DNA of 64,000 nt, taken from the NCBI RefSeq assembly GCF_012927455.1, contig NZ_JABBPE010000016.1, forward strand, positions 1 through 64,000, written 5' to 3'. The position numbers and the translations under genes are program-made. Positions within the stretch are counted from its first letter, which is position 1. Every line of letters begins with the position of its first letter. The notes beneath the pieces are model-generated. The model saw only the letters and a program-made list of their open reading frames with translations. It was not told the origin of the DNA and searched no databases. This document shows, piece after piece, positions 32,117-40,532 of the stretch. Source of the DNA: Polaromonas sp. (lineage in GTDB: Bacteria > Pseudomonadota > Gammaproteobacteria > Burkholderiales > Burkholderiaceae_C).

Positions 32117-33103
32117 ATGATTTCCCGCGCTCACCTGACCCCGTCCATTTCATGCGTCATGCCCGCCTTCAACGAGGCGTGCAACCTCGGCGTCGTGGTG
32201 CCGCATACGCTGGCTGCGCTGCAACAACTGACTTCCCAGGCCGAACTGATTGTGGTGGATGACGGCAGCAGCGACAACACCGCCAGCGTCATGGAAACAC
32301 TCTGCGCAGCCCATGCCCAGCTGGTGTACATCCAGCTTTCGCGAAACTTTGGCAAGGAACACGCGCTCACTGCCGGCCTGGACAGGGCGCGCGGCGACAC
32401 CATCGTGATAATGGATGCGGACGGCCAGCATCCGACCTCGGTGCTGGCCGACATGTTGTCGAAATGGCAAGAAGGTGCCGACGTGGTGTACGCGGTGCGC
32501 AAAAGTCGCAACGACCAGTCCGGCTTGCAAGCCGGACTGGTGGGGCTTTTTTACCGGCTCATCAACTGGGGCAACCACATCGAGATCCCGGCCCACGCGG
32601 GCGACTTCCGCTTCATGGACCGCAAGGTGGTGAATGCCCTGAAGGCCTTGCCGGAGCGCAACCGTTTCATGAAGGGCCTGTATGCCTGGGTCGGCTTCAA
32701 CAGCACGGCGATTGACTACGAACCGCTGGCGCGCGTGGATGGCCGCACCAACTTTGGCCTGCGCAGCTCGTTTGGGCTGGCCTTGACCGGCATGGTGGCT
32801 TTTTCTACCGCGCCGCTGCGGCTGTTGGCCTGGCTGGGCTTTCTGATGGCCGCTGGCGCGCTGGGCTTCGGCAGCTGGGTGGTGCTGGAGCATTTCATCT
32901 GGGAGATGGCCGTGCCCGGCTACGCCACCCTGGTGGTGGGCATGATGTTTTTAAGCGGCATTCAGCTGCTGAGCATTGGCATTCTGGCCGAGTACGTGGG
33001 GCGTATTTACGAGGAAGTAAAGCAGCGGCCCAGCTATGTCGTGGCGCGGCGCGGCGGCCAGGGCTTGCCTGACCCCTGCGACGAATGCCCGCACCAAGCT
33101 TGA
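32117..33103 (+). CDS. Family 2 glycosyltransferase, polyprenyl-phosphate sugar transferase (ArnC/GtrB/FlmF-like)
   Basis: A 328-residue membrane-anchored GT2. The catalytic half carries CVMPAFNEACNLGVVVPHTL, VDDGSSDNTASVME and IIVMDADGQHPTSVL; RFMKGLYAWVGF marks the dolichol/undecaprenyl-phosphate sugar transferase subgroup. Two C-terminal transmembrane helices occupy ~238-262 and ~275-300. It should load a sugar from a nucleotide donor onto undecaprenyl phosphate. ATG 32117 gives a standard N-terminus; ATG 32081 is possible. It overlaps gtrA by 19 bp and belongs to the GT2 / GtrA / ArnT-like / deacetylase group. Confidence 0.88.
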   Translation: MISRAHLTPSISCVMPAFNEACNLGVVVPHTLAALQQLTSQAELIVVDDGSSDNTASVMETLCAAHAQLVYIQLSRNFGKEHALTAGLDRARGDTIVIMDADGQHPTSVLADMLSKWQEGADVVYAVRKSRNDQSGLQAGLVGLFYRLINWGNHIEIPAHAGDFRFMDRKVVNALKALPERNRFMKGLYAWVGFNSTAIDYEPLARVDGRTNFGLRSSFGLALTGMVAFSTAPLRLLAWLGFLMAAGALGFGSWVVLEHFIWEMAVPGYATLVVGMMFLSGIQLLSIGILAEYVGRIYEEVKQRPSYVVARRGGQGLPDPCDECPHQA

Positions 33104-33477
33104 CCGTGGCGCGCCAGAACGCGCTCTGGTTCCTCGCCGTGGGTGGCGCCGCCGCGCTGACGCATTTGCTGGTCTTTAGCCTGACGCAGCACCAGATGTG
33201 GCCCGAACTGGCCAATGCCATCGGCTTTTTGGTGGCTTTTTTTGTAAGCTTTTTCGGCCACCGGCTGCTCAGTTTTCGCGACGCCAGCACCAGCGTGGCA
33301 CAGAGTTTTCAGCGCTTCGCCGTCACCGCATTGGCCGGCTTTGCCACCAATGAAGCGATGTTCGTACTGCTGCTACGCGGCGCCGGCTGGCCCGCGCTGC
33401 TGGCCTTGCTGCTGGCCTTGCTGGGCGCCGCTGCCCAAACTTATTTCCTCAGCCGCTTCTGGGCTTTCCGGCGCTGA
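33085..33477 (+). CDS. GtrA-family small membrane protein (putative lipid-linked sugar flippase)
   Basis: A 130-residue protein with four hydrophobic helices and the GtrA pattern WFLAVGGAAALTHLLVF ... NAIGFLVAFFVSFFGHRLLS, ending in YFLSRFWAFRR. GtrA proteins are proposed to flip undecaprenyl-phosphate sugars. The start overlaps the end of the GT2 gene (19 bp), so the two are coupled. Its last 105 bp are antisense to the 3' end of the ArnT-like gene, an unusually long convergent coding overlap. Confidence 0.85.
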   Translation: MPAPSLTVARQNALWFLAVGGAAALTHLLVFSLTQHQMWPELANAIGFLVAFFVSFFGHRLLSFRDASTSVAQSFQRFAVTALAGFATNEAMFVLLLRGAGWPALLALLLALLGAAAQTYFLSRFWAFRR

Positions 33478-35007
33478 TTCGGTGCCCTGATCGAGCGGTT
33501 TGTACAGCGACCAGGCGCGCCCTACGAACACCCGGACAAAGCCGCCCAGCTCGACTTTATGACGCGCTAGCACCCACACCCCCCGTTCCCCGCGCTGAGT
33601 CAGGTCCAGCGCCAGCAACCGGGGGGTTTGCAGAACGCCGGCGGCCGGCGGCTCAAAATCAGCGCCCTCCAGCATCTCGTGCTGCCAGTCGTCGCCGGGG
33701 AACTGGCGCAGTGCGGGCCAATCTTGAAGCACCACCATGTGCGTACTCGCTCGACGATAAAACGGCAGATCGTAGGCAAAGTCGTTGAGTAGATAGACCG
33801 TGTCTGAGGGCTGAGCCCCCGCCGCTTCGAGCGCCTGCGCGATATCTTGTGTGGCGTATTTTTTGGTGTACTCGGCCGCCGCCAGATTGGCCCCGATGGC
33901 AATTCCGATACTGACCACGCACAGCGCTGCAAACCACCGGGCTTGTGCAGGTGCACCGAGCTTGAGCCGGGCCATGGCGTCGTCCCAACCCAGCGCCGCC
34001 AGCAGCGCCAACGGCGGCATCACCGGCAAGGCATAGCCGATGATCTTGGAGTGCGGAATGGAGAAAAAACCGATGATCGCTAGCAGCCAGATCCAGCCTA
34101 GTGCCGTGCCGGCGCCAGGCCTCGCATCCGCTATTGATTTTGTAGCTGTCTGCGCCCGTCTTGCCTGGGCTACAGCCTGATTGATCGCAAAAATGACCCA
34201 CGGAAAGAGCAGCACCAGCAGCGCCAGCCCGTAAAACCACCAGGGCTGGGCGTTGTTAAAGGTGGTGGCGCTGAAGCGGGCCACCTGCTGCGTGCCAAAC
34301 ATGTAATCCAGCATGCCCGGAAATTTCTGCCCTGCCAGCCAGAACCAGGGTGCGGCAATCAACCCAAACAGCAGCAGCCCTGAAATCCAGGGCAGGTAGA
34401 AAATTTTCTTGAACTGCCGGGTCCAGAGCAGCCAGATCAGCAGCACCAGGCCCGGCAGCGCCACGCCAATCAGCCCCTTGGACAACACGCCGAAAGCGCA
34501 GGCCACAAAGCCCCAGCGCGCCAGCGCTGCGTGCGGCTTGTCGCCGTGCATGAAGGCCAGCGCAAAGCACCAGATGGCCACGCCTATCCAGGCTGCGACC
34601 AGCATGTCGTGGTTCACGTACTGCCCGCCAATCAGAAAGGAAAGGCTGGTACCCAGCATCCAGACAGCGCGACGCGCTATGGTTTCAGTAGCAAATTGGC
34701 GCGCGCCCAGGTATAGCGCGAGCAGCATCAGCCCGGCATGCAGCGCCGGTACCAGGCGCAGCGCCCAGGAGTGCACGCCAAACGTGGCGAGCGACAGCGC
34801 CTCCAGCCAGTACAGATAAGGCGGTTTGTGAAAAAACGGTATGCCGTTCAGGCGCGGCGTCAGCCAGTCGCCGCTGACCAGCATCCAGCGCCCGATCTCG
34901 CCGTAGCGGCCTTCGTCGGGTACGGCCAGCGGTCGAAAGGCGGCCAGCATCAGCAGCAGCACAAACAGGGCAGCCAGCGTCAGCCTGGATTTGCGTTGTT
35001 CGGTCAT
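33373..35007 (-). CDS. ArnT-like family 39 glycosyltransferase (lipid A sugar transferase)
   Basis: A 544-residue polytopic GT-C enzyme with ~11-12 transmembrane helices. The first periplasmic loop has the catalytic DE motif and ArnT signature (RPLAVPDEGRYGEIGRWM; TPRLNGIPFFHKPPYLYW). ArnT/FlmK enzymes move amino sugars from undecaprenyl phosphate to lipid A phosphates. The C-terminal ~35 codons are Gln/Gly rich and lie antisense to gtrA, so they may be non-functional read-through. Codons for VAQARRAQTATKSIAD (~285-300, a loop) derive from an interspersed repeat. It is 3 bp from the downstream end of the deacetylase gene on the same strand. Confidence 0.87.
   Translation of the reverse strand: MTEQRKSRLTLAALFVLLLMLAAFRPLAVPDEGRYGEIGRWMLVSGDWLTPRLNGIPFFHKPPYLYWLEALSLATFGVHSWALRLVPALHAGLMLLALYLGARQFATETIARRAVWMLGTSLSFLIGGQYVNHDMLVAAWIGVAIWCFALAFMHGDKPHAALARWGFVACAFGVLSKGLIGVALPGLVLLIWLLWTRQFKKIFYLPWISGLLLFGLIAAPWFWLAGQKFPGMLDYMFGTQQVARFSATTFNNAQPWWFYGLALLVLLFPWVIFAINQAVAQARRAQTATKSIADARPGAGTALGWIWLLAIIGFFSIPHSKIIGYALPVMPPLALLAALGWDDAMARLKLGAPAQARWFAALCVVSIGIAIGANLAAAEYTKKYATQDIAQALEAAGAQPSDTVYLLNDFAYDLPFYRRASTHMVVLQDWPALRQFPGDDWQHEMLEGADFEPPAAGVLQTPRLLALDLTQRGERGVWVLARHKVELGGFVRVFVGRAWSLYKPLDQGTESAPESPEAAEEISLGSGAQQGQQQGQQRGPAGAA
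34130..34181 (-). repeat. Interspersed ~55-bp repeat, copy 8, inside ArnT-like gene
   Basis: CGCTATTGATTTTGTAGCTG, TCTGCGCCCGTCTTGCC and TGGGCTACAGCC. It is read in frame in a loop of the ArnT-like protein. Confidence 0.85.
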
Positions 35008-35010
35008 GCT

Positions 35011-35829
35011 TTAAAGGATGGGCGCACCGCGCGAAAGAGCCACGCCGGCACGCGCCAGCGCCTGCGAAAAGGCGTCGCTGGCCAGATAGTCATGCTCCCA
35101 GGTGCGTGCCGCGCCAATCGCATCAAGCGCCTCGGCACGCACGGCGGGGTGGCACATGATGATGCCGCCCGCCGGCGTGTCCTGCAGCCAGCGCGCCATC
35201 AGCGTGGCGTAGCGCTGCGCCCCGCCGGTGAAATCGTAAATACCCGACAAGGCCGGCGCGCAGGCAATGCCGGCCGCGCCCGCCCCGTGCGCCAGCGCGC
35301 CGGCGCCGAGCCTTGCGATAACCTGGGTCTTGAAGCTCTTATCCGTTATTGCGCCCTTGGATAAACGAAAGTATGCTCTGTTTTTTATAGCATAGCGCTG
35401 CTCCATTGCGGCCACCAGGGCGTCACGGATGCCGGCAAACTGCTGCACATGCTGGTGCCCGTCGATGTGGTCGGGCGGGCCCTGCCAGACCGCTTCAAAG
35501 GCGTTGAGCTGACGCTCTATCACCGCACGCGCGGCCGCCCGGTTAAAACCGCCCAGCACGGCCTTGAGCATCGCGCCCGTCAAAGACACGCCATGGCCGG
35601 CACTGCGCGCAAACGCGCTGGTCCAGTCCAGATGCAGGCCCACGTCGATGCGCCCGCGCAGTTCTTGCAGCAGTGCGGCGTCCTGTGCCCAGCGCGGCGA
35701 CAGCACCATGACGCTGGTGGCACTGATGCGCCCCGCGAACGCCAGCGCGGCAATGCCTTGCGAGGCGGCCGCGTTCAGCGCGAAGTCGTCAGCGCACACA
35801 ATCAGGCGCTTGAGCGGCGCAGTGGTCAT
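35011..35829 (-). CDS. YdjC/ChbG-family carbohydrate deacetylase (NaxD/HpnK-like)
   Basis: A 272-residue metal-dependent deacetylase. Motifs: RLIVCADDFALNAAASQGI (metal Asp-Asp), DVGLHLDWT, HIDGHQHVQQF, and GGIIMCHPA at the C-terminus. Family members remove N-acetyl groups from chitooligosaccharides (ChbG) or from undecaprenyl-linked amino sugars (NaxD of Francisella/Bordetella); HpnK is a hopanoid-cluster annotation. Next to an ArnT-like gene, a NaxD-like role in lipid A decoration is most likely. A degenerate bit of interspersed repeat may encode QRYAIKNRAYFR. It overlaps the upstream LysR gene by four bases. Confidence 0.85.
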   Translation of the reverse strand: MTTAPLKRLIVCADDFALNAAASQGIAALAFAGRISATSVMVLSPRWAQDAALLQELRGRIDVGLHLDWTSAFARSAGHGVSLTGAMLKAVLGGFNRAAARAVIERQLNAFEAVWQGPPDHIDGHQHVQQFAGIRDALVAAMEQRYAIKNRAYFRLSKGAITDKSFKTQVIARLGAGALAHGAGAAGIACAPALSGIYDFTGGAQRYATLMARWLQDTPAGGIIMCHPAVRAEALDAIGAARTWEHDYLASDAFSQALARAGVALSRGAPIL

Positions 35830-36737
35830 GCCACACCCTTCCAGAACGCCGCCTGTCCGTAGTGGTGCTTCAAAAAATCAATCCACAAGCGCACCCGCAG
35901 CGGCAAATGCTTGCGCTGCGGGAACACCGCGTAAATGCCATTGGGCGGCGCCGCAAAGTCCTCCAGCAGCGCCAGCAACCGGCCATCGGCCACTTCCGAT
36001 TCGACCTCCCAGCTGCTGCGCCAGGCGATGCCGTAGCCAGCCAGACACCAGTCGTGCAGCACCTGGCCGTCCGAACAATCCAGCGGACCGCCGGGCTTCA
36101 GGTGCACCAGTTCGCCGTCGACCGTGAAAGCCCAGCCACGCGTCTGCGAGGCATCGCTGGACAGCGTCAGACAGTCAAAGCGGGCCAGCGCGCTGGGGTG
36201 CTGCGGTGTGCCGTGGCGCTTCAGATATTGCGGCGTGGCCACGCACAGGCGCCGGTTGTCGGCCATGCGCACGCTGACCAGCGAGGAGTCGGGCAAATCG
36301 CCGACGCGCACCGCGCAGTCAAAGCCTTCGCCCGCCAGGTCCATCACGCGGTCGCTCAGGTTCAACGAGATGGTGACGTCCGCATGCTGCTCGCGAAATC
36401 GGGGCATCAGCGGCGCCACATGGCGCCGGCCAAAGCCGGCCGGCGCGGTGATGCGCAAGTGCCCGCTGGCTTTCGCACCGCCGGCCGACACGCTGGCCTC
36501 GGCATCGGCCAGCTCTGCCAGCAGGCGCTGGCAGTCTTCCAGAAAGGCACTGCCCTCGTGCGTCAGGGTGATGCGCCGCGTCGTACGTAGCAGCAACCGC
36601 ACATCCAGCCGCTGCTCCAGCGCATCCAGGCGCCGCCCCATGATGGCGGGCGCCACGCCCTCGGCCTTGGCCGCCGCCGTCAGGCTGCCGCGTGCCACCA
36701 CCGATACAAAAGATTCGAGCTGCTTGAGTTTGTCCAT
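35826..36737 (-). CDS. LysR-family transcriptional regulator (CrgA-type)
   Basis: A 303-residue LysR protein. The N-terminal winged HTH (LESFVSVVARGSLTAAAKAE...RLDALEQRLDVRLLLRTTR) is followed by an effector domain starting ASGHLRITAPAGFGRRHVAP. This form (SGxLRITAP.GFGR) belongs to the CrgA/AaeR-like group. Its stop overlaps the deacetylase start (ATGA), so it is transcribed with deacetylase and ArnT-like genes and may control them. LysR regulators are more often divergent from targets, so this co-directional coupling is notable. Confidence 0.88.
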   Translation of the reverse strand: MDKLKQLESFVSVVARGSLTAAAKAEGVAPAIMGRRLDALEQRLDVRLLLRTTRRITLTHEGSAFLEDCQRLLAELADAEASVSAGGAKASGHLRITAPAGFGRRHVAPLMPRFREQHADVTISLNLSDRVMDLAGEGFDCAVRVGDLPDSSLVSVRMADNRRLCVATPQYLKRHGTPQHPSALARFDCLTLSSDASQTRGWAFTVDGELVHLKPGGPLDCSDGQVLHDWCLAGYGIAWRSSWEVESEVADGRLLALLEDFAAPPNGIYAVFPQRKHLPLRVRLWIDFLKHHYGQAAFWKGVA

Positions 36738-36809
36738 GCGCAGGGATTATCGGTTGCACCTCGGCGCTGCCTGATTCGAGACTTTACCCAGGTGGCCCGG
36801 AGTGAACGC

Positions 36810-37736
36810 TTAAGTGGTTGAAGGCTGTATCAGTCGTGCCAGCGCGGCCTGCTTCACCGCCCGCGTGAGGCGCTGGGCCAGCACGGATTCGCGCGCCCAA
36901 TGCTGCCAGTAAAGCGCCACATCCACCGGGTGGCCGGGCCAGACCTCGACCAGCGGCGGCTGCCGCGCGCGCGCTGCGAGCAGCAGGTCGGGCACCATGC
37001 CCCAGCCGAGGCCGAGTTCCAGCGCCAGCTCAAAAGCATCCACCGCCGGCACAAAGTGGCGCGGGTACACGGCTTCGCGCAGCCCGAAATGCTGGGTCAG
37101 GTAGGCGTCCTGCAGCGCGTCCTTGCGGTTAAAAATGATCGCCGGGCTGCCAAGCAATTGGTGCGCCAAAGCGGCGGCACCTGCTGTGGCATGGGGACCC
37201 CACTGCGCCAGCAACGCTGGCGCCGCGACACAGCGGTAGCGCATCAACCCGAGCGGCTCTGCCACACAGCCACGCAGCGCACGCGCCAGCGTCGTGACGC
37301 AGCCGGTGACGTCACCGCTTTTGAGCGCGTCGTGGGTGTGGTCCTGGTCGTCAATCACCACGTCAATCAAGAGACGATGCTGCTGCAGCACAGGCGCCAC
37401 GCCGCCCAAAAACCAGCCGGTCAGTGAATCGGCATTGACCGCCACTGAGAGCGACTGCATGCGCCCGGCCTGGCCCGCGTCGCCGCCCTGAAGGCCTCCC
37501 AGCAAATCGGTCTCCATCAGCCGCACCTGCCTGACATGGCCCAGCAGCGCCTGCCCGGCGGGGGTGGCCCGTACCTGCTTGCCCCGCACCAGCAGCCGCC
37601 GGCCCATGGTTTCTTCCAGCGATTTGATGCGCAGCGACACGGCCGCCAGCGTCAGCGAAAGAGCTTTGGCGGCCGCGCCAAAGCTGCCGTATTCAATCAC
37701 GGCGGCAAGCGCGTCCAGCTGGCGGGCATCAAGCAT
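36810..37736 (-). CDS. argP: ArgP/IciA-type LysR regulator
   Basis: A 308-residue LysR protein whose HTH (LDALAAVIEYGSFGAAAKAL; SLRIKSLEETMGRRLLVRG) and start (MLDARQLDALAAV) match ArgP (IciA/LysG). It is divergent from a LysE/ArgO exporter gene 143 bp away, the usual argP-argO arrangement. ArgP senses lysine/arginine and activates the exporter gene. The intergenic segment 37737-37879 is AT-rich and likely holds both promoters and the ArgP site. Confidence 0.9.
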   Translation of the reverse strand: MLDARQLDALAAVIEYGSFGAAAKALSLTLAAVSLRIKSLEETMGRRLLVRGKQVRATPAGQALLGHVRQVRLMETDLLGGLQGGDAGQAGRMQSLSVAVNADSLTGWFLGGVAPVLQQHRLLIDVVIDDQDHTHDALKSGDVTGCVTTLARALRGCVAEPLGLMRYRCVAAPALLAQWGPHATAGAAALAHQLLGSPAIIFNRKDALQDAYLTQHFGLREAVYPRHFVPAVDAFELALELGLGWGMVPDLLLAARARQPPLVEVWPGHPVDVALYWQHWARESVLAQRLTRAVKQAALARLIQPSTT

Positions 37737-37879
37737 TTTTTATTGAGTTTTTGTTTAGTGATAACAATTTTAGTTAACTTTATTTAATCAAAAATGGATT
37801 CGCACGACACTTGGAACCTGACGCCCATTCTTCCCGTTTGGTCCGGATTTTTTTGCCTCGCCTTTTAACGTCCTGACCC

Positions 37880-38536
37880 ATGAATCTGTTCATCGCCCCG
37901 GCATTCATTGCAGGCTTCCTGTTAAGCCTGTCACTCATCATGGCCATTGGCCCGCAAAACGCGCACGTCATGCGCATGGGGCTGTTGCGCCAGCATCTGT
38001 GGCTCACGATAGCCATCTGCGTGCTCACCGACATCGCGCTGATCGCCGCCGGCGTCGGCGGGCTGGCCCAGTTAGGCGGACTTTCCGACAAGCTGCTCGG
38101 GGCGATGACGGGCGCGGGCGCGCTGGTGCTGGCTTTATATGGTGCCCAGGCGATGCGGCGTTTTTTGACCCCCCCGCTGACGCAACCCGCGCAAGCGGAG
38201 GCGGACGCGGCAGTTGGCTGCGCTGCGGACCCGGCCGGCATGTCGCGGCGCCGCGCCGTCGGGCTGGCGCTGGCGCTTTCATGGCTGAACCCGCACGCCT
38301 GGCTGGACACCGCAGTGGTGATTGGCAGCGCCTCGCTGGCTTACGCGCAGCCCGACAACGCGGTCTTCGGGCTGGGTGCAGCGACCGGCTCGGTGCTGTG
38401 GTTTGGCATGCTGGGCCTGGCCATGCTGGTCCTCGGGCATCGCCTGAACTCACCCGGCATCTGGCGCGCACTCGACGCACTGGTGGCGCTGATGATGTGG
38501 GGCACCGCTCTGTGGCTGCTGCTGGGCTTGCTGTAA
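37880..38536 (+). CDS. argO: Lysine/arginine exporter, LysE/ArgO family
   Basis: A 218-residue membrane protein with about six hydrophobic helices and LysE signatures (SLIMAIGPQNAHVMRMGLLR near the N-terminus; LALSWLNPHAWLDTAVVIG in the second half). It exports basic amino acids to prevent toxic accumulation. Divergent from argP, which probably regulates it. The cytoplasmic loop between helices 3 and 4 is rich in Ala and acidic residues. Confidence 0.9.
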   Translation: MNLFIAPAFIAGFLLSLSLIMAIGPQNAHVMRMGLLRQHLWLTIAICVLTDIALIAAGVGGLAQLGGLSDKLLGAMTGAGALVLALYGAQAMRRFLTPPLTQPAQAEADAAVGCAADPAGMSRRRAVGLALALSWLNPHAWLDTAVVIGSASLAYAQPDNAVFGLGAATGSVLWFGMLGLAMLVLGHRLNSPGIWRALDALVALMMWGTALWLLLGLL

Positions 38537-39151
38537 ATCAGGCAGTCTGAGCCGAGGCGTGCGATCACCCTGGCGGCTTCTGGCCGGTGCAGCAACTGAA
38601 GCAGTGGCCGTGCCGGCGCGAAGGGCCGCGCCAGCGGGCTGCGGCCCGGCTGCGGCTGCGGCTGCGGCTGCGCGCCGTCAGGTTTAACAGGTTTTAGCCG
38701 TTTTACCCATCAAATATGCCTCTAGACCATATAGCACGGGCGCAAGCAGCTATCTATTTTATAGCATTATTGACTCAAAACCTGGTCGACAAACCCAGGC
38801 CTGCGGGCAGCCCGGCAAACAGACCTGAGATCCGGGCGAGGCGGCGGTTCGATCAAAACCCAACTGGAGTGGGCCCTCATCAAAAAAAAAGGTTTGCTGG
38901 AGCGCATGCTTTCTTCTTGGGTTAAACCCAGCCCCCGGTGCGCAGACCTGCACGGACAGCGTGGTTAGATACTTTCCAAGGCGGTAAACATGCCACGCTG
39001 CAATAGCCGGAAAACAGCGCCATGAACCAATGCGGTGGCGTCGCAGCCGCAGACGGTAGGGGTGAAATCATCCGCTCAACCCCAGACGCTGAGTGATTTT
39101 GACTTGAATCAATTAGCATGTGACCGTATTCACCGCGAGGAAAAAGGCGCC
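38537..39151. other. ~600-bp gene-free region with repeats
   Basis: No coding sequence is supported. It contains a small tandem array of GGCTGC (four units, 38648-38671), one interspersed repeat (38709-38769) and an A9 tract at ~38881. The last ~120 bp are open in the frame of the downstream kinase but lack a good start; the kinase is taken to begin at 39152. Confidence 0.6.
38709..38769 (+). repeat. Interspersed ~55-bp repeat, copy 9
   Basis: AAATATGCCTCTAGACCATA, TAGCACGGGCGCAAGCAGCT and ATCTATTTTATAGCATT, close to consensus. Confidence 0.92.
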
Positions 39152-40519
39152 ATGGACCCTGCTTTTGAAGTGTCAAAGCCGTTCAACCTGAAGCGGCGCT
39201 TCGCCCTCACCAGTCTGGTGGTGATCACCGCCATGGCGCTGGGCCTGAGCTGGCTGCTGTCAGACATGCTGACCCGGCGCATGCTGCAGCGCGAAGGCGA
39301 GGTCAGCATGGACTTCATCCAGAACCTGATGCGCACCGACGACTCCGCGCGTTTTCTGGCCGACGCGAATGACCCGGAGCTGCGCGTGCGTTTCCTCAAT
39401 TCGATGGCGCATATTGCTTCCATGCGCGAACCGGTGCGCGCCAATGCCTACACGCTTGACGGCACGGTGGCCTGGTCCACCGATGAAAATCTGGTCGGCA
39501 AGCGCTTTGCCGACAACGACGAATTGAAGGAAGCGCTGAGCGGCAAGCTGGTCGTCAAAAGCGGCGATACCGAGGACACCCTCGGCGCCAAGACCGAGCA
39601 TGAGGGACTGGCTTCGCGCACCACCAAATTTGTCGAAAGCTATATTCCGATCCTGGATCCACAAAGCAACCGCGTCGTCGGTGCGATGGAGCTTTACAAG
39701 ACACCGGCCCGCCTCACCGCGGCGATCCAGGAAGGCCAGATCTACCTTTGGGTGGCCTGCGGTATCAGTGGCACGGGGATATTTCTGGCGCTGTACTGGA
39801 TCGTGGCGCGCGCCGACCGCAGGCTGCGCGCGCAGCAGGCGCGCCTGGCCGAAGCGCAAAGCCTGGCGGCGGCGGTCGAGCTGTCCAGCGCCGTGGCGCA
39901 CAACCTGCGCAACCCGCTGGCATCGATCCGGGTCTCGGCCGAGATGCTGCTGGACAGCGAGCCGCTGTCCAGCCAGGCGGAGGTGCTCGAACATTGCCAG
40001 GACATCACCAACGCGGTGGACCGCGCTGACCGCTGGATCACCGAACTGGTACGCGTATCGCAGGCGACGCAGTTGCAGCCCGAAGCGGTACCACTGGGGC
40101 CGCTGGTGCGTGCCTGCTTTGAAGAAATGCGCCCCGAGATGGAGCGGCGCCGCATCAGCTGGCAGCTGCCTGAGCACGACGCCGGTCAGGTGCAGGCGCA
40201 CACCGCCATGCTGCGCCAGATCATCCTGAGCATTATTGCCAACGCGGTAGACGCCATGCCGCAGGGCGGTCAGCTGCGCGGCGTCTGGCGCGCTGACGGT
40301 GGCCGGCAGCTGCTGCAGCTGATAGACAGCGGCCAGGGCATTCATGAGGAGATGCGCAAGCGCCTGTTCCGGCCATTTTTCAGCACCAAGAGCGGCGGGC
40401 TGGGCATCGGACTGGCGCTCGTCAAGCGCATGGTCGAGCAGTGGCATGGCAGCGTCACACTCAGCGCCGTTCTGCCGCACGGCACCTGCGTGGAAATTTC
40501 GCTACCGCGCGCGGACTGA
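39152..40519 (+). CDS. Sensor histidine kinase (NtrB-like, partner gene broken)
   Basis: A 455-residue kinase starting at ATG 39152 with GAGGAAAAAGG at 39137-39147. It has transmembrane helices at ~15-38 and ~195-218 flanking a periplasmic single-Cache-like sensor, a short linker, and a kinase core: H-box SSAVAHNLRNPLASIRVSAE (His250), N-box IILSIIANAVDAMPQ, G1 IDSGQGIHEEM, F-box FRPFFSTKSGG and G2 GLGIGLALVKRM. The H-box and short G-box spacing fit NtrB/DctB-type kinases. The co-transcribed NtrC-type regulator 13 bp downstream is a pseudogene, so this kinase may be orphaned or signal to another regulator. Confidence 0.88.
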   Translation: MDPAFEVSKPFNLKRRFALTSLVVITAMALGLSWLLSDMLTRRMLQREGEVSMDFIQNLMRTDDSARFLADANDPELRVRFLNSMAHIASMREPVRANAYTLDGTVAWSTDENLVGKRFADNDELKEALSGKLVVKSGDTEDTLGAKTEHEGLASRTTKFVESYIPILDPQSNRVVGAMELYKTPARLTAAIQEGQIYLWVACGISGTGIFLALYWIVARADRRLRAQQARLAEAQSLAAAVELSSAVAHNLRNPLASIRVSAEMLLDSEPLSSQAEVLEHCQDITNAVDRADRWITELVRVSQATQLQPEAVPLGPLVRACFEEMRPEMERRRISWQLPEHDAGQVQAHTAMLRQIILSIIANAVDAMPQGGQLRGVWRADGGRQLLQLIDSGQGIHEEMRKRLFRPFFSTKSGGLGIGLALVKRMVEQWHGSVTLSAVLPHGTCVEISLPRAD

Positions 40520-40532
40520 AAGGAACGCTGCC

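Noticed and set aside
35372-35395. Interspersed repeat inside the deacetylase gene
   Set aside because: Only TTTTTTATAGCAT and scattered bases match; too degenerate to annotate as a copy, though its frame fits the pattern of the others.
38648-38671. GGCTGC tandem array considered as a CRISPR or VNTR locus
   Set aside because: Only four 6-bp units and no spacers; too short to call more than a microsatellite.
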